NCBI GenBank assembly: GCA_014084085.1
Contig: NPFB01000031.1
Span: forward strand, 15,235 to 79,234
Length of the DNA stretch: 64,000 bases
Source: Hondaea fermentalgiana
Lineage: Eukaryota > Sar > Bigyra > Thraustochytrida > Thraustochytriidae
Reading direction: 5' to 3'
Position numbers and translations under genes: made by a program. Below are positions 54,935-63,572 of the stretch, one piece after another (within the stretch, counting starts at the first letter, position 1; every line of letters begins with the position of its first letter). The notes under the pieces were generated by a model. The model made no database searches. It was not told the DNA's origin and saw only the letters and a list, made by a program, of their open reading frames with translations.

Positions 54935-55998
54935 TTTCTTGCCTTGCGCCCCCTTCCCCGGCTCGAGGGTCGAGGAGCGCGGCGGCGGCGGCGCGATGAT
55001 GGTGCCTGCCGCTGGGACGCGCGGACGTCCCCGGCTGCCCGCTCTGGCTGGCTCCGCCCGCCGGTTCTGCCTGTGCTGCTCGCGCTGCTCTGCCGGTCGG
55101 TCGTCACGCGTGCGCTTGCTCGCTCGCTCTCCCGCGGCTGCGCCCGCGGGAACGGCTCAACGCCGGCTCCTCCTGCTCTCGGCGCGGCTCGCGCGCGGTC
55201 CGTCTTTGCCCCTCGGCCCTGCACCCGCGCGCCGCTCTCGCCCGCTCTCCGCGCGCCGCTCTCCGCGCGTGCGCGGTCCTGCGCGCCGCCGTTCGCGCCG
55301 CGGTCCTCGCCGGGTCGGGGCGGTCGGTCGGTCGGTCGGTCGGTCGCCGCCTTGCGCTCCAGTGTTTTCAAAAAACCAGCTTTTTCAAAACCAGCCTCTG
55401 GCTCTGCGCTCGCGCGCTCTACGCTCGCGCCCGCCTGCCTGCCTGCCTGCCTGTGCGCGCGCCCGGCGGGCTACGGCGGCTCGACCTCCGCGACGCCGAC
55501 GCGCTCGCTCACGGCGCAGGCGCAGGCGCCGCTGCTGGCATGCACGGCCGTCGTGCGTCCGCGCGCGAAGGCGGCCTCGGCCTCGACCTCGCCGCTGCTG
55601 CGCCTGCGAATCCCTGCGCTCCACCCTCCGCGGCTCTCGTTGCAAGTCGCCGGGGCGGGCTTCACCATCACCTGCGCCGGCGCGACCCCGCCTCCTGCGC
55701 GCGCCAGCACGCCCTGCGCAAGCCGCACCGATGCCGCTGCCTCTCTCGCCGCCTCGGTTGCCGCTCTGCTTGCTCGCTTGCGCGCTTGCTTGCTTGCTTT
55801 CCTTCTTTCCTGCTTTCTTTCTTTCTCGCTTGCTTGCTTGGCTTGCCGGCTGTTTATTCTCACTTGCGGAGGCCTTCTCCGACTTGCCGCGGCCCAGCCT
55901 TCCACTTGCCGCGCCCCACGCGCACTTGCCGCCACGTATGGTTGGACTTGGACTCTGCGCCGGCAGGCTCGCCCGGCTGCCTGCCACTCGGTTGCGGG

Positions 55999-56082
55999 CA
56001 AGTCGGCGATGCGGCGGCGCAAGTCGGCTATGCGGCGGTGCAAGTCGGCTATGCGGCGGCGCAAGTCGGCGATGTGGCGCCA
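55999..56082. repeat. 21-bp tandem repeat, four copies
   Basis: Units beginning CAAGTCGGC(G/T)ATGCGGCGG start at 55999, 56020, 56041 and 56062, exactly 21 bases apart, with few substitutions; the last copy degrades. The length is a multiple of three, so frames stay open on both strands. Confidence 0.9.
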
Positions 56083-56905
56083 CGCGCCGCCACCGCTGTC
56101 GCGTGCTACCTCCTGCGCCTGCCACTGGCCTATCCGCGCATTCCGCACTTGCGCGCGGCGGTTGCTCCACTTGGCGCCGCCGCGGTTGGGCTGTTGTTAG
56201 GTGGGCGACGCAGAGTGCGCGCCGCCCGGCCAGGTCGCGGCTGACGCGCGAGCCACCCGACCATGATGCAATCAGTGCCAGCCGCCATAGCCGCAGACCT
56301 CGCGTCGCGGTCGCATCGGCTGCGACTGCGAGTCAGGGACGGGGCGGGACGCGTGCCGTCGAGAAAACGAGTCTCCTCTTGGCCAATGGCTGGCTCGAAG
56401 ACGCAGTCTCGGCGCGCCTGACGAAGCAGTGCGGTGCGGCTTTTGTGGCGAGGCCTCACCTCAGGTTTTGGCAGGAGGCGAGGCAATCGTCCATGCCTCC
56501 TTTCGGCGCCTAGACTCGCCTCGTGTTCTGGACCTTGCTCTCGCTGCCGCTGCTGTTCAGGCTGGTGACGATAGGATGGTGGCCGGGAACGGCGAGACGC
56601 TCAAGGCCTCGTGACCGTCTTGCACGCACGTGTCGCCTTTCTCAAGCAATGCTGTCCAGCCAGCAGACGGGTTCGACGAGAAAAAAGAGCTCCAAAGCTA
56701 GAAGACCCGAGAAGACCGTAGAAGACCGAGCACCTTGGTCTCGCGTCCCAAGCTGACCGACCGTGGCGCTCGAACGGAGCGCGAGCGCCACGAAGGCCGA
56801 CGCCCGCTCCTGCTGCTGCTGCTGCTATTGCTGCTCCGGCGGGCTGCTGCTGCCGTTCGTCCGGCTGATATCCGACCTATCGGTCGACCGACAGACCGGG
56901 CAGTG

Positions 56906-56925
56906 CAGAGCAGAGCAGAGCAGAG
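56906..56925. repeat. (CAGAG)4 pentanucleotide array
   Basis: Four perfect CAGAG units end four bases before the FGGY kinase ATG, so the array is certainly or nearly certainly in the 5' UTR. Confidence 0.95.
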
Positions 56926-56929
56926 TACG

Positions 56930-58522
56930 ATGACCTCGAACGCGGCCGACAGCGCCTCCTCCTGCAGCGCGGTCCTCGCGGTGGATATCGGCAGCTCTTC
57001 TGTGCGTGCCGCCGTGTACGTGGCCAACGACGAGAACTTTTTGCCAGAGCTCGTGCCGGAAAGTGCGCAGCAGCGCGCCTTTCAACTGCGCGAAGATACA
57101 GGAGCCAATGAGCTCGTGCAGGAGATCGAGGCCGCCGTCGCAGCCTGCTGCCAAGCCCTAGGCCCGAACAAGAGCATCGACGATGTTGCCCTGAGCTGCT
57201 TTGCAATGAACCTCGTGGGTCTTAACAAAGTTGGCGATCCGTGCACGCCTCTCTTGACCTATGCTGGATCTTCGCCATCCATCATAAAAGCGAGCGAGAT
57301 GCTTCACAACGAGCTTGCCGACGCTGGGCGTCTCCAGTCCATACGAAGCAGAACTGGTACCACAATGTCCCACACATCCTATGCGGCGTGCCAGATGCGT
57401 GCCTTGGACGAAGAGAATGCACTTGATAATGTTGACGTCTTTGTCAGCCTCCCAACCCTGTTGCTACGAAGATGGACAACCGCCTCGCAGCTTGCCGCTG
57501 TGAGCCCCTCGGAGGCCTCATGGACTGGCCTCATCAATCTTGCCTCGCTAGACTGGGACGAAGCAGCTCGAGCCATGCTTCCTCCGCGTGCTGCTGCAGC
57601 CTTACCGGAAATAAAGACTGATATTGCCATGGTGGCTGATCTAAAAGCCAAGGCAGACCTCTGGCCACAAATGCGCAATGCACGATTTCATCTTGGCATC
57701 GCCGACGGTCTTGCTGCCAACGTTGGCTCCATGTGCGTTGACGCGCGTTCCATGGCCGTCACGGTCGGTACAAGCGCAGCGGCCCGCATTCTCCTGAACC
57801 GTTCGCAGGTGCCTCTTGGGGCATCTGACTTCCCGCCGCGCGGGCTTTGGTGTTATTGTGCTGACGGCGAGCGTGTCTTACTCGGTGGCGCTCTGACGGA
57901 CGGCGGATCGCTCTATAGGTGGGTTGAGGATATGATCAGGCTCCCTGCGGACGCAGACGCGCGCGCCGAGGCTTGCGCGCCAGGTTCCCATGGTCTCATC
58001 GTGCTTCCCTTTCTTCGTGGGGAACGGTCCATGGGCTGGAATGACAAGGCGGCAATGACAATCTCTGGTATTTCCCAATCTACGCAGCCTCACGAGATTC
58101 TTCACGCTGTCATGGAATCATTGGCCATACGTATCGGAGAACTCATCGCTGCCATCGCCGAGGCGGCGTCGCCCGGTCGTCCGCGTCTCGTGGCATCAGG
58201 TACTGCGCTCGCCAAATCCCCTCTTTTGCAGCGTCTCATTGCTGACGTTACAGGCAAGGATCTTTTATCCTCGCGATGGGCTCGTGAGGAGGCCACTTCG
58301 CGTGGGGTTGCAATGTTGGCTCTCGAAACCTCTTCTTCGCAATCAAGCGTAGAGGGGAACGGCGAAGCAAACGACTCGCAAGGTTTTCTTGCAAAAGTAG
58401 CGGCAAAGGCTGAGGCTGGCCTGGCAATTGCGCGGTCCCCAGCAGCCTCTCGCCATGCGCTGTATACGGATGAGATTGTCCCACGCCATCGGACCCTCTA
58501 CGCGTCTCTGTTTCCCAACTAA
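56930..58522 (+). CDS. FGGY-family carbohydrate kinase (gluconokinase/xylulokinase-like)
   Basis: Phosphorylates a sugar or sugar acid with ATP. The 530-residue protein has the two actin-like FGGY domains. The N-terminal phosphate loop is LAVDIGSSSVRAAVY at about 15-29. The C-terminal half has GIADGLAANVGS, TVGTSAAARI, LLGGALTDGGSLYRW, PFLRGERSMGWND and ASGTALAKSPLLQRLIADV, the last being the typical nucleotide-site segment. The GERS-GW motif resembles bacterial-type gluconokinases within FGGY; the substrate is not certain. The ATG at 56930 is the first in frame; the frame extends upstream only through non-ATG codons and repeats. There is no targeting signal in the chosen model. The nearest neighbour on the left diverges; the next on the right converges. 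Confidence 0.9.
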   Translation: MTSNAADSASSCSAVLAVDIGSSSVRAAVYVANDENFLPELVPESAQQRAFQLREDTGANELVQEIEAAVAACCQALGPNKSIDDVALSCFAMNLVGLNKVGDPCTPLLTYAGSSPSIIKASEMLHNELADAGRLQSIRSRTGTTMSHTSYAACQMRALDEENALDNVDVFVSLPTLLLRRWTTASQLAAVSPSEASWTGLINLASLDWDEAARAMLPPRAAAALPEIKTDIAMVADLKAKADLWPQMRNARFHLGIADGLAANVGSMCVDARSMAVTVGTSAAARILLNRSQVPLGASDFPPRGLWCYCADGERVLLGGALTDGGSLYRWVEDMIRLPADADARAEACAPGSHGLIVLPFLRGERSMGWNDKAAMTISGISQSTQPHEILHAVMESLAIRIGELIAAIAEAASPGRPRLVASGTALAKSPLLQRLIADVTGKDLLSSRWAREEATSRGVAMLALETSSSQSSVEGNGEANDSQGFLAKVAAKAEAGLAIARSPAASRHALYTDEIVPRHRTLYASLFPN

Positions 58523-59027
58523 AGTCAGTGTGCGTCAGAAAGGATCCTCGTTTGCTTTTTTTCCAGTCGTCTGTCTGTCTGTCTGTCTGTCGGTAAGCAA
58601 CGAACAACAAGAAAAACGACGTGTGGCCCTGGCGTAGAATAGTGTGTAGAAAAAAGAAAAAGAAAATGAACAAGATATGATCGACAGACATTTGACTCCA
58701 CTCCAAGAACCCTGGGAGCTGCAAAGCAAAAAAGACTTTGGAGTCAAAGCCAAGTTCCACGACGTGCAGGGTCAACTTGCATGAAATGTTGATGGTGATG
58801 AATCGTTGCCCATCCAGAAACAGCCAAAAACTTGAACTCAGGGCCATGTCTAGGCAATTTTTTTTCTAAAAGTAGTACAAGGATGAACAAAAGTTGATGC
58901 ATGGACATTTGACTCGCACTGTGATGCGCAAACGAGGCGCGTTCGGCTCGCCCTTCCAAAGGTCGAGCGGTACGGCCTGTGCACACACACCCAGAAATGC
59001 AATGCCCCTCACAGATGCAGGGGCTGT
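58523..59027. other. Convergent intergenic region, FGGY kinase / SNARE
   Basis: 505 bases of shared 3' flank with a (TCTG)n tract at about 58568-58591. No gene is seen. Confidence 0.6.
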
Positions 59028-59567
59028 CTAGGTGTAAATGATGAGCATAAAGAGTGTCATGGCAATGGCCGAAAGCACGACAATGATGCAAAACCAACCG
59101 GGTCCGCCGGCACGTTCGACGAGCTCGTTTGTCTTGGCTTCTATTGCCTTCATATTGATTTGCGTGCCGTCCATGTCCTTGCCAATTTCGTCGAGCGTCC
59201 TGTTGTGCGCGAATGGGTAGAGTAATGTTAGTGCACACAAGATTAAAGAGCTCGAGCCTAAAGCGCAGAGCGCAAAGTGAAGAGGGGGGGGCAACGCGAG
59301 GGGTCAATATCGACTCCAACGCCGTTCAACGTACGCATTCTGGCGCTCAATCTCCTCTTTGAAAGAAAGAGCACCGCGATTAATTGTGTCAAGACTGTTG
59401 CTGATGTTGTTGAGGAGCTCATCTTGCTGCCGCTCTTGGTCCGCGGTCGCCAGGAGCCCGTCCTCCTCCTCTTCGTCCATCTCGTTCGCAAAGCCTCCAC
59501 CCATCCTTCTGCCATGCGCGGACGCCCCAGACATCCCAAAGAGCTCGGCGCGCCGATTCGTCGCCAT
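59028..59567 (-). CDS. Bet1-like Qc-SNARE (two exons)
   Basis: A 134-residue tail-anchored SNARE for vesicle fusion, probably in ER-Golgi or Golgi traffic. The coding sequence joins 59567-59335 to 59199-59028 on the minus strand. Neither exon alone gives a complete protein; joined, they make one continuous SNARE heptad helix followed by a C-terminal membrane anchor. The helix runs from about 45 to 105. The zero-layer Gln sits in EEIERQN, close to the exon junction, marking a Q-SNARE. The anchor, CIIVVLSAIAMTLFMLIIY, ends at the stop. The ATG at 59567 (MATNRRAEL) is the first in frame; the frame continues upstream through a hexanucleotide repeat without an ATG. The N-terminus is short and lacks an Habc domain, as in Bet1, Sft1 and related Qc proteins. 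The exact Qc subtype is not certain. Confidence 0.87.
59200..59334 (-). other. Spliceosomal intron in the SNARE gene (135 nt)
   Basis: On the minus strand the intron begins GTACGT and ends CAACAG. Removing it restores the SNARE heptad frame (Gln-Asn-Ala-Thr-Leu-Asp-Glu-Ile across the junction), whereas reading through gives a stop. It is the only intron required anywhere among the 15 complete genes. Confidence 0.85.
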
Positions 59568-60243
59568 TGCGCTGCCTCCGCTTTCGCTTTCGCTTTCGCT
59601 TTCGCTACCGTCGGCGCGCGCCGTCGCCTGCACGTGTCGCTCGCTCGCTTGCTCGGCCCCGCAACGTGCGCCAAGCTGTCCTTCCTTTCGGACTTTGCTC
59701 TTTGAACTCTTTTATTTTTTTTTCTTTGGAGGTGCACTTGCGCGACGGCGTTGGGAACATTATCGCTCATGCAGCTACTGGCGGCTGTCTTCGTCTCGTG
59801 TGTGCAGACCAAGAGAGGGTTGTTGTCACTAGTGCGGATGCTTGTCTTGTTTGTCTCGAAAAGGCTGAGACCACCGTGGGATCACTATTTTTGTGGGGGG
59901 CAAACTTTGTGGTATCTTGCATGTGCAAGACAGCAGTGCCGCCTTGCCCGCTTCGTTCGGAAGCCCAACTTCGTTGGTTGCTAATTCGCATCGTGTAAAG
60001 TCATCGACTCTTTCAGGAAATGCAAGACTGAAAATCAACAAAATGATTAAGATTTGGAGCGCGCTATGAGAGAGCGCCAAACAGGAATGACAAAATTGAT
60101 CACGAGCGACGAAACGCAACGACATTGGCGCGCTTTTATCATTCCTGGTAACACAGTAAAGAAAGAGGGTGGGGGGAGACGAGTTTGGGATTGGCAAAGA
60201 AACATGGCATCGCGAAAGGAAGACCAGTCAGTAAAGGGCTCGC
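59568..60243. other. Intergenic region, SNARE promoter and FERM-gene 3' flank
   Basis: Both flanking genes are on the minus strand, so this holds the SNARE promoter (59568 onward) and the 3' flank of the MyTH4-FERM gene. Four CTTTCG hexanucleotide units at 59581-59604 lie directly upstream of the SNARE start, and a T-run is near 59710. No gene is supported. Confidence 0.6.
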
Positions 60244-62610
60244 TTACTCGTCGGCGAGACGGTTGACGTAGGCATGCACGAGAGTGTTGATCTCGCTGCC
60301 GACGGAGCACTTAAAGTAGTACTTTTGTGAGCGGATGAGGTTTCCTGCAACGAGCACAAAGGTGATCGACGAGTGACCCCACGTGACAATCTCCGAGTAA
60401 GGCCAGTCCGAGATAATATCGCGCGTCTCAGGGTCAATGAGGAGAATGCCCTTGGCGTTGACAGCCAAAACGGCATCGGGGGGAAAGTCGCGCTGCTGAG
60501 GCTCGACAAAGTAAAAGGCCGAACCGTACATCTTCCACGAACGAACATAGTCGAGGTAGTTGCACATGGCCTCTTGCGAATCGTATCCCTTGAGGAGAGC
60601 CCAAATCTTTCGAATCTCGTCCTTGAGGTTGACCTCGATGGTCTCGTGGTAGTACTTGGCCGGCAAGAACGCCTGGAGCTCATCGCCAAAGTGATCGGAA
60701 TCATCGTCAATAAAGTCGCCGAATCGCTCCTGCGCCATGAGAGCCGCAAGGCGAAAGGCATCCTCCTCGGAGCACGGGTAGCGAGAGTCCGTCACATCGT
60801 GCACAGCCTGATGGTAGGCCACCTGGACGGCGAACTCGTCGTCCTCCTTGATGTCAAAGAAGAAGCGCACCTTGTAGACAAACTGAAACTCGGGAGGATG
60901 GCGACGCTGGCGCGCGCGCTCGCGTTCCCAATAGGAAATGACGTCGAGGACGCGATCCTCATCGTCGAGCGCGCGCTCCTCGTCATTGCTGTTAATCTCA
61001 AAGAGGGAAAACGGCGTCGCGTCTTCGATCTTGAGCTGGTTTCCGACAGCCTGATTCATGTCGGCGACACTGGTCCAGGACTCTGCCTCCATGTCAAGAA
61101 TGCGACCGTCCAGCAGGGTGACGCGAATCTTGACTGGAGAAATCTCACGCACGGCCGCAATCTCGATCTTGGTGGGCGCCTCGGAACGCGCACCGAGGTC
61201 GAGGGACTTGACGATGCGGAGCAAGGCGTACTCGGCAAGCTTGCCCACGCCCGGGTATGGCTGGGACTCGGTGGTCTGGCGAATGTAGGAGAGCAGGTAC
61301 TTTTCGAGCTTGGAAGAGGGCGGGAAGAGACCGGCGCACATGGCCATGAGTTCCCAGCCGCGCAGGCAGCTCGTGGCGTCAGGGTTCGCGTTCGTCTGCT
61401 TGTACAGCTGGCAGTAGACTTCGTCGAGGAGCTCCTCGGGTGCGCCGACCGTAATCTTGAAGATCTTGAGTGCATTATCCATGGGGTCGCGCGAGGGCTT
61501 GTCACCCATGTAGCAGAGAATGTTGGAAAAGGCCAAGACAGCGTCGTGCACGAGCGCCGGATCCGAAAGCGGATGCAGCGAGCTCTTGATCTTCTCGCCC
61601 TTCCAGGTGAGCAGGTCAGCGACGTGAACCGTCTTCTTCGTGGCAAAGCCCTTGCGCGTGAGCTTAAAGTACTGCTCGGCGTAATTGTTCATGTTCAGGT
61701 CGTAGGTGACCTCGGCCATGGCGTTGGCCGCCAGATCCTCGAGATCGATCTGCTTCGTGGCGACCTCTTCCTCGTCCGGCTCATCGTCCTTTTGGGTGCG
61801 CTCGCGAAGAGCACGGAGCTTGGCGAAGCGGTCCATGACAGGCGGGGACTTGACCTCTTCCTGGGGGAGTCCGACCACGGAGGTTCCCTCACCAGCCGCG
61901 GCCGCCTCGGCCTCTTTGAGACGCGCCACATCGGCCATGGACAGACGGCTGCCGGCCTTGGGGGCACCGATCTCACCCATGCGCACCGACGTTCGGGCGC
62001 TCGTGCGGTTCGTGGGCGGGGCGGGGCCCGCTTGGTAGGCAGGTTCTTCATCGGCATCGGGCTGCGCCGAGAGTCGCTTCGAGATCCGCTTCACCATCGA
62101 TGCGGCGGCTCCGGTGGAGAGCGAGGTTCTAGTCGAGCTTCGACCCGTCGTGGCCGCCTCTTCCTCGTCGGGGTTCACCCACGAGGTCATGCGCGTGACC
62201 TGATTATAGTAGTAGGTGCGGTTCGTGCGCGGGTCGATGCGCGCCACCCAGGCTCCCTTGCCATCACCGGCGCCCGTGGCGGAGGCGGCGACGTCATCGG
62301 GTTTGGTCCAGCTCGTCTGCTTCAGGTACGGGTTGTAGTAGTACGGGCGTCCGGACTTGGGGTCGGTGCGTTCAAGCCATGCGTTTTCGGGTTTCTTGGA
62401 GGACCCGCTGGACTTGGCCTTTTCCTGCTCGGCGGCCCTTGCCGCGGCGGCCTTTTGCTTCTTGACGGACTCCTCCTGGAACCGCTTCACCTCTTCGGGC
62501 ATGGTCCATGACGTCTCGCGAGTCTTGAGATTCGCAAAGTACACCTTGCCGGTCTGCGGGTCGGTGCTCTCGACCCAGTCTCCCCCGATGCGTCGCGCTT
62601 TGGTCGCCAT
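60244..62610 (-). CDS. WW(x3)-MyTH4-FERM protein without a motor domain
   Basis: A 788-residue adaptor likely linking membranes or cargo to the cytoskeleton. Three WW domains lie at about 9-39 (Trp12, Trp35), 72-107 and 114-149, each with the paired Trp and a central aromatic YF/YYY block; they should bind proline-rich ligands. A disordered segment at 150-300 follows. The MyTH4 domain is at about 308-475 (LLTWKGEKIKSSLHPL, DEVYCQLYKQTNANP, CLRGWELMAMCAGLFPP). The FERM domain is at about 480-788, ending in a PH-like F3 lobe. MyTH4-FERM usually sits in the tail of myosins or kinesins; here no motor is present and the ATG at 62610 precedes the first WW by only eight residues. A frame of 712 codons on the opposite strand is an artefact of GC-rich third positions. 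Confidence 0.93.
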   Translation of the reverse strand: MATKARRIGGDWVESTDPQTGKVYFANLKTRETSWTMPEEVKRFQEESVKKQKAAAARAAEQEKAKSSGSSKKPENAWLERTDPKSGRPYYYNPYLKQTSWTKPDDVAASATGAGDGKGAWVARIDPRTNRTYYYNQVTRMTSWVNPDEEEAATTGRSSTRTSLSTGAAASMVKRISKRLSAQPDADEEPAYQAGPAPPTNRTSARTSVRMGEIGAPKAGSRLSMADVARLKEAEAAAAGEGTSVVGLPQEEVKSPPVMDRFAKLRALRERTQKDDEPDEEEVATKQIDLEDLAANAMAEVTYDLNMNNYAEQYFKLTRKGFATKKTVHVADLLTWKGEKIKSSLHPLSDPALVHDAVLAFSNILCYMGDKPSRDPMDNALKIFKITVGAPEELLDEVYCQLYKQTNANPDATSCLRGWELMAMCAGLFPPSSKLEKYLLSYIRQTTESQPYPGVGKLAEYALLRIVKSLDLGARSEAPTKIEIAAVREISPVKIRVTLLDGRILDMEAESWTSVADMNQAVGNQLKIEDATPFSLFEINSNDEERALDDEDRVLDVISYWERERARQRRHPPEFQFVYKVRFFFDIKEDDEFAVQVAYHQAVHDVTDSRYPCSEEDAFRLAALMAQERFGDFIDDDSDHFGDELQAFLPAKYYHETIEVNLKDEIRKIWALLKGYDSQEAMCNYLDYVRSWKMYGSAFYFVEPQQRDFPPDAVLAVNAKGILLIDPETRDIISDWPYSEIVTWGHSSITFVLVAGNLIRSQKYYFKCSVGSEINTLVHAYVNRLADE

Positions 62611-62820
62611 CTTCTCCTCCTCCCTCTCCCGGTCGCGAAGCGGGTCTGTCTCCTCGCTCGCCTATGCGTCTGCCTCGCTCGCTCGCTCGCTCGCTCGCCC
62701 GCTGCACGTGCGTGCACGCCGCCACGTGCTCGAGTCTAGCTCGCTCGCCTGCGAGCCGGTTTTCGCCGCCTGCTTCGCGCGCCGGAACGCGCCCGGGGCT
62801 CGGCTCCGCAGCGTCTGCCC

Positions 62821-62880
62821 GCCGCGCGTCCGCTCGCCGCGCGTCCGCTCGCCGCGCGTCGCCTCGCCGCGCGCGGTCTC
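62821..62880. repeat. 15-bp tandem repeat, four copies
   Basis: Units beginning GCCGCGCGTC start at 62821, 62836, 62851 and 62866. The first two are identical (GCCGCGCGTCCGCTC); the third and fourth diverge at a few positions. Confidence 0.9.
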
Positions 62881-63045
62881 GGCGCTGGCGAAATGGACGA
62901 TGGATGCAGAAAGATGGATGGATGGATGGACGGGTCGCCGTCGATGTTGCCGCGCGGGATGCCGTTTCAATCCCGCCGCGGGCACGCCCGCCGCTCGCGC
63001 GCTTCTCCCGCGCCGCGCGCCCCGTCTCGCCGCTCGCGCTCGCTC

Positions 63046-63145
63046 NNNNNNNNNNNNNNNNNNNNNNNNNNNNNNNNNNNNNNNNNNNNNNNNNNNNNNN
63101 NNNNNNNNNNNNNNNNNNNNNNNNNNNNNNNNNNNNNNNNNNNNN
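63046..63145. other. Assembly gap of 100 N
   Basis: Exactly 100 unknown bases, the conventional length for a gap of unknown size. The left edge is CGCT-rich and the right edge is an AAGC array, so the assembly probably broke in a microsatellite. Confidence 0.98.

Positions 63146-63195
<50 letters not shown>
63146..63195. repeat. (AAGC)n microsatellite at gap edge
   Basis: Twelve or more perfect AAGC units start directly at the gap, so the array is probably longer than shown. Confidence 0.95.
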
Positions 63196-63572
63196 ACTCG
63201 TTCAAACGAATTTCAAAAACAAGCAAATGCGGGCCAGCAGAAGCCCAACCATCGGCATCCCCGGCGCGCTCGAGACGTCTGACGCTTCTGCGCGCAAGGC
63301 AAGCTCGCTAGCTCGCACGAGTGAGCCGGCGAGGGCCGCGGCTGGGGCCACGCTGCGCGCGGGCAGAACGTCGTCGCTCGGCAGGCACTACGTTCTTCGC
63401 GGTGGTGCGAAGGAGATTGGCGCCTCACGCGACCGGCGCGAGAGCGCGTTCTTGCTTGCTCGCGCAGGTTTGGCTTGGAGCACTCGCAAGAAAGAGCATC
63501 CAAGGGAACGCAGGGCAGGAGCTGGACGTGCGAGCGGGCGGGTAAGCGTGCGTGCGTACGCTGGTGGGCAAA

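Larger units (their letters stand above)
54935..56929. other. 2-kb GC-rich divergent promoter region
   Basis: Between the PRL phosphatase and FGGY kinase start codons. Long open frames cross it on both strands, but they are Arg/Ala/Pro-rich, overlap in several phases and lack any domain, as expected where stop codons are rare. It contains GGTC, GCCT and CTTG tetranucleotide arrays around 55321-55346, 55432-55452 and 55780-55850, a 21-bp repeat, and a CAGAG array next to the kinase start. Confidence 0.65.
62611..63572. other. Repeat-rich promoter region containing an assembly gap
   Basis: Upstream of the MyTH4-FERM gene and of the partial right-edge gene. It contains a (CGCT)n tract at about 62674-62697, a 15-bp repeat, a short GGAT tract near 62915-62930, the N gap and an (AAGC)n array. 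No gene is supported, and frames that cross the N block are meaningless. Confidence 0.65.

Noticed and set aside
54329..56513. Overlapping plus-strand frames of 623 and 582 codons, and a 261-codon minus-strand frame
   Set aside because: They overlap each other in different phases across a GC-rich promoter region, are Arg/Ala/Pro/Ser-rich, contain tandem repeats, and partly lie antisense to the PRL phosphatase.
60373..62511. 712-codon open frame on the plus strand opposite the WW-MyTH4-FERM gene
   Set aside because: It has no domain, is composed of Arg/Leu/Gly/Val/His-rich sequence mirroring the real gene's GC-rich third positions, and lies wholly antisense to a clear gene.
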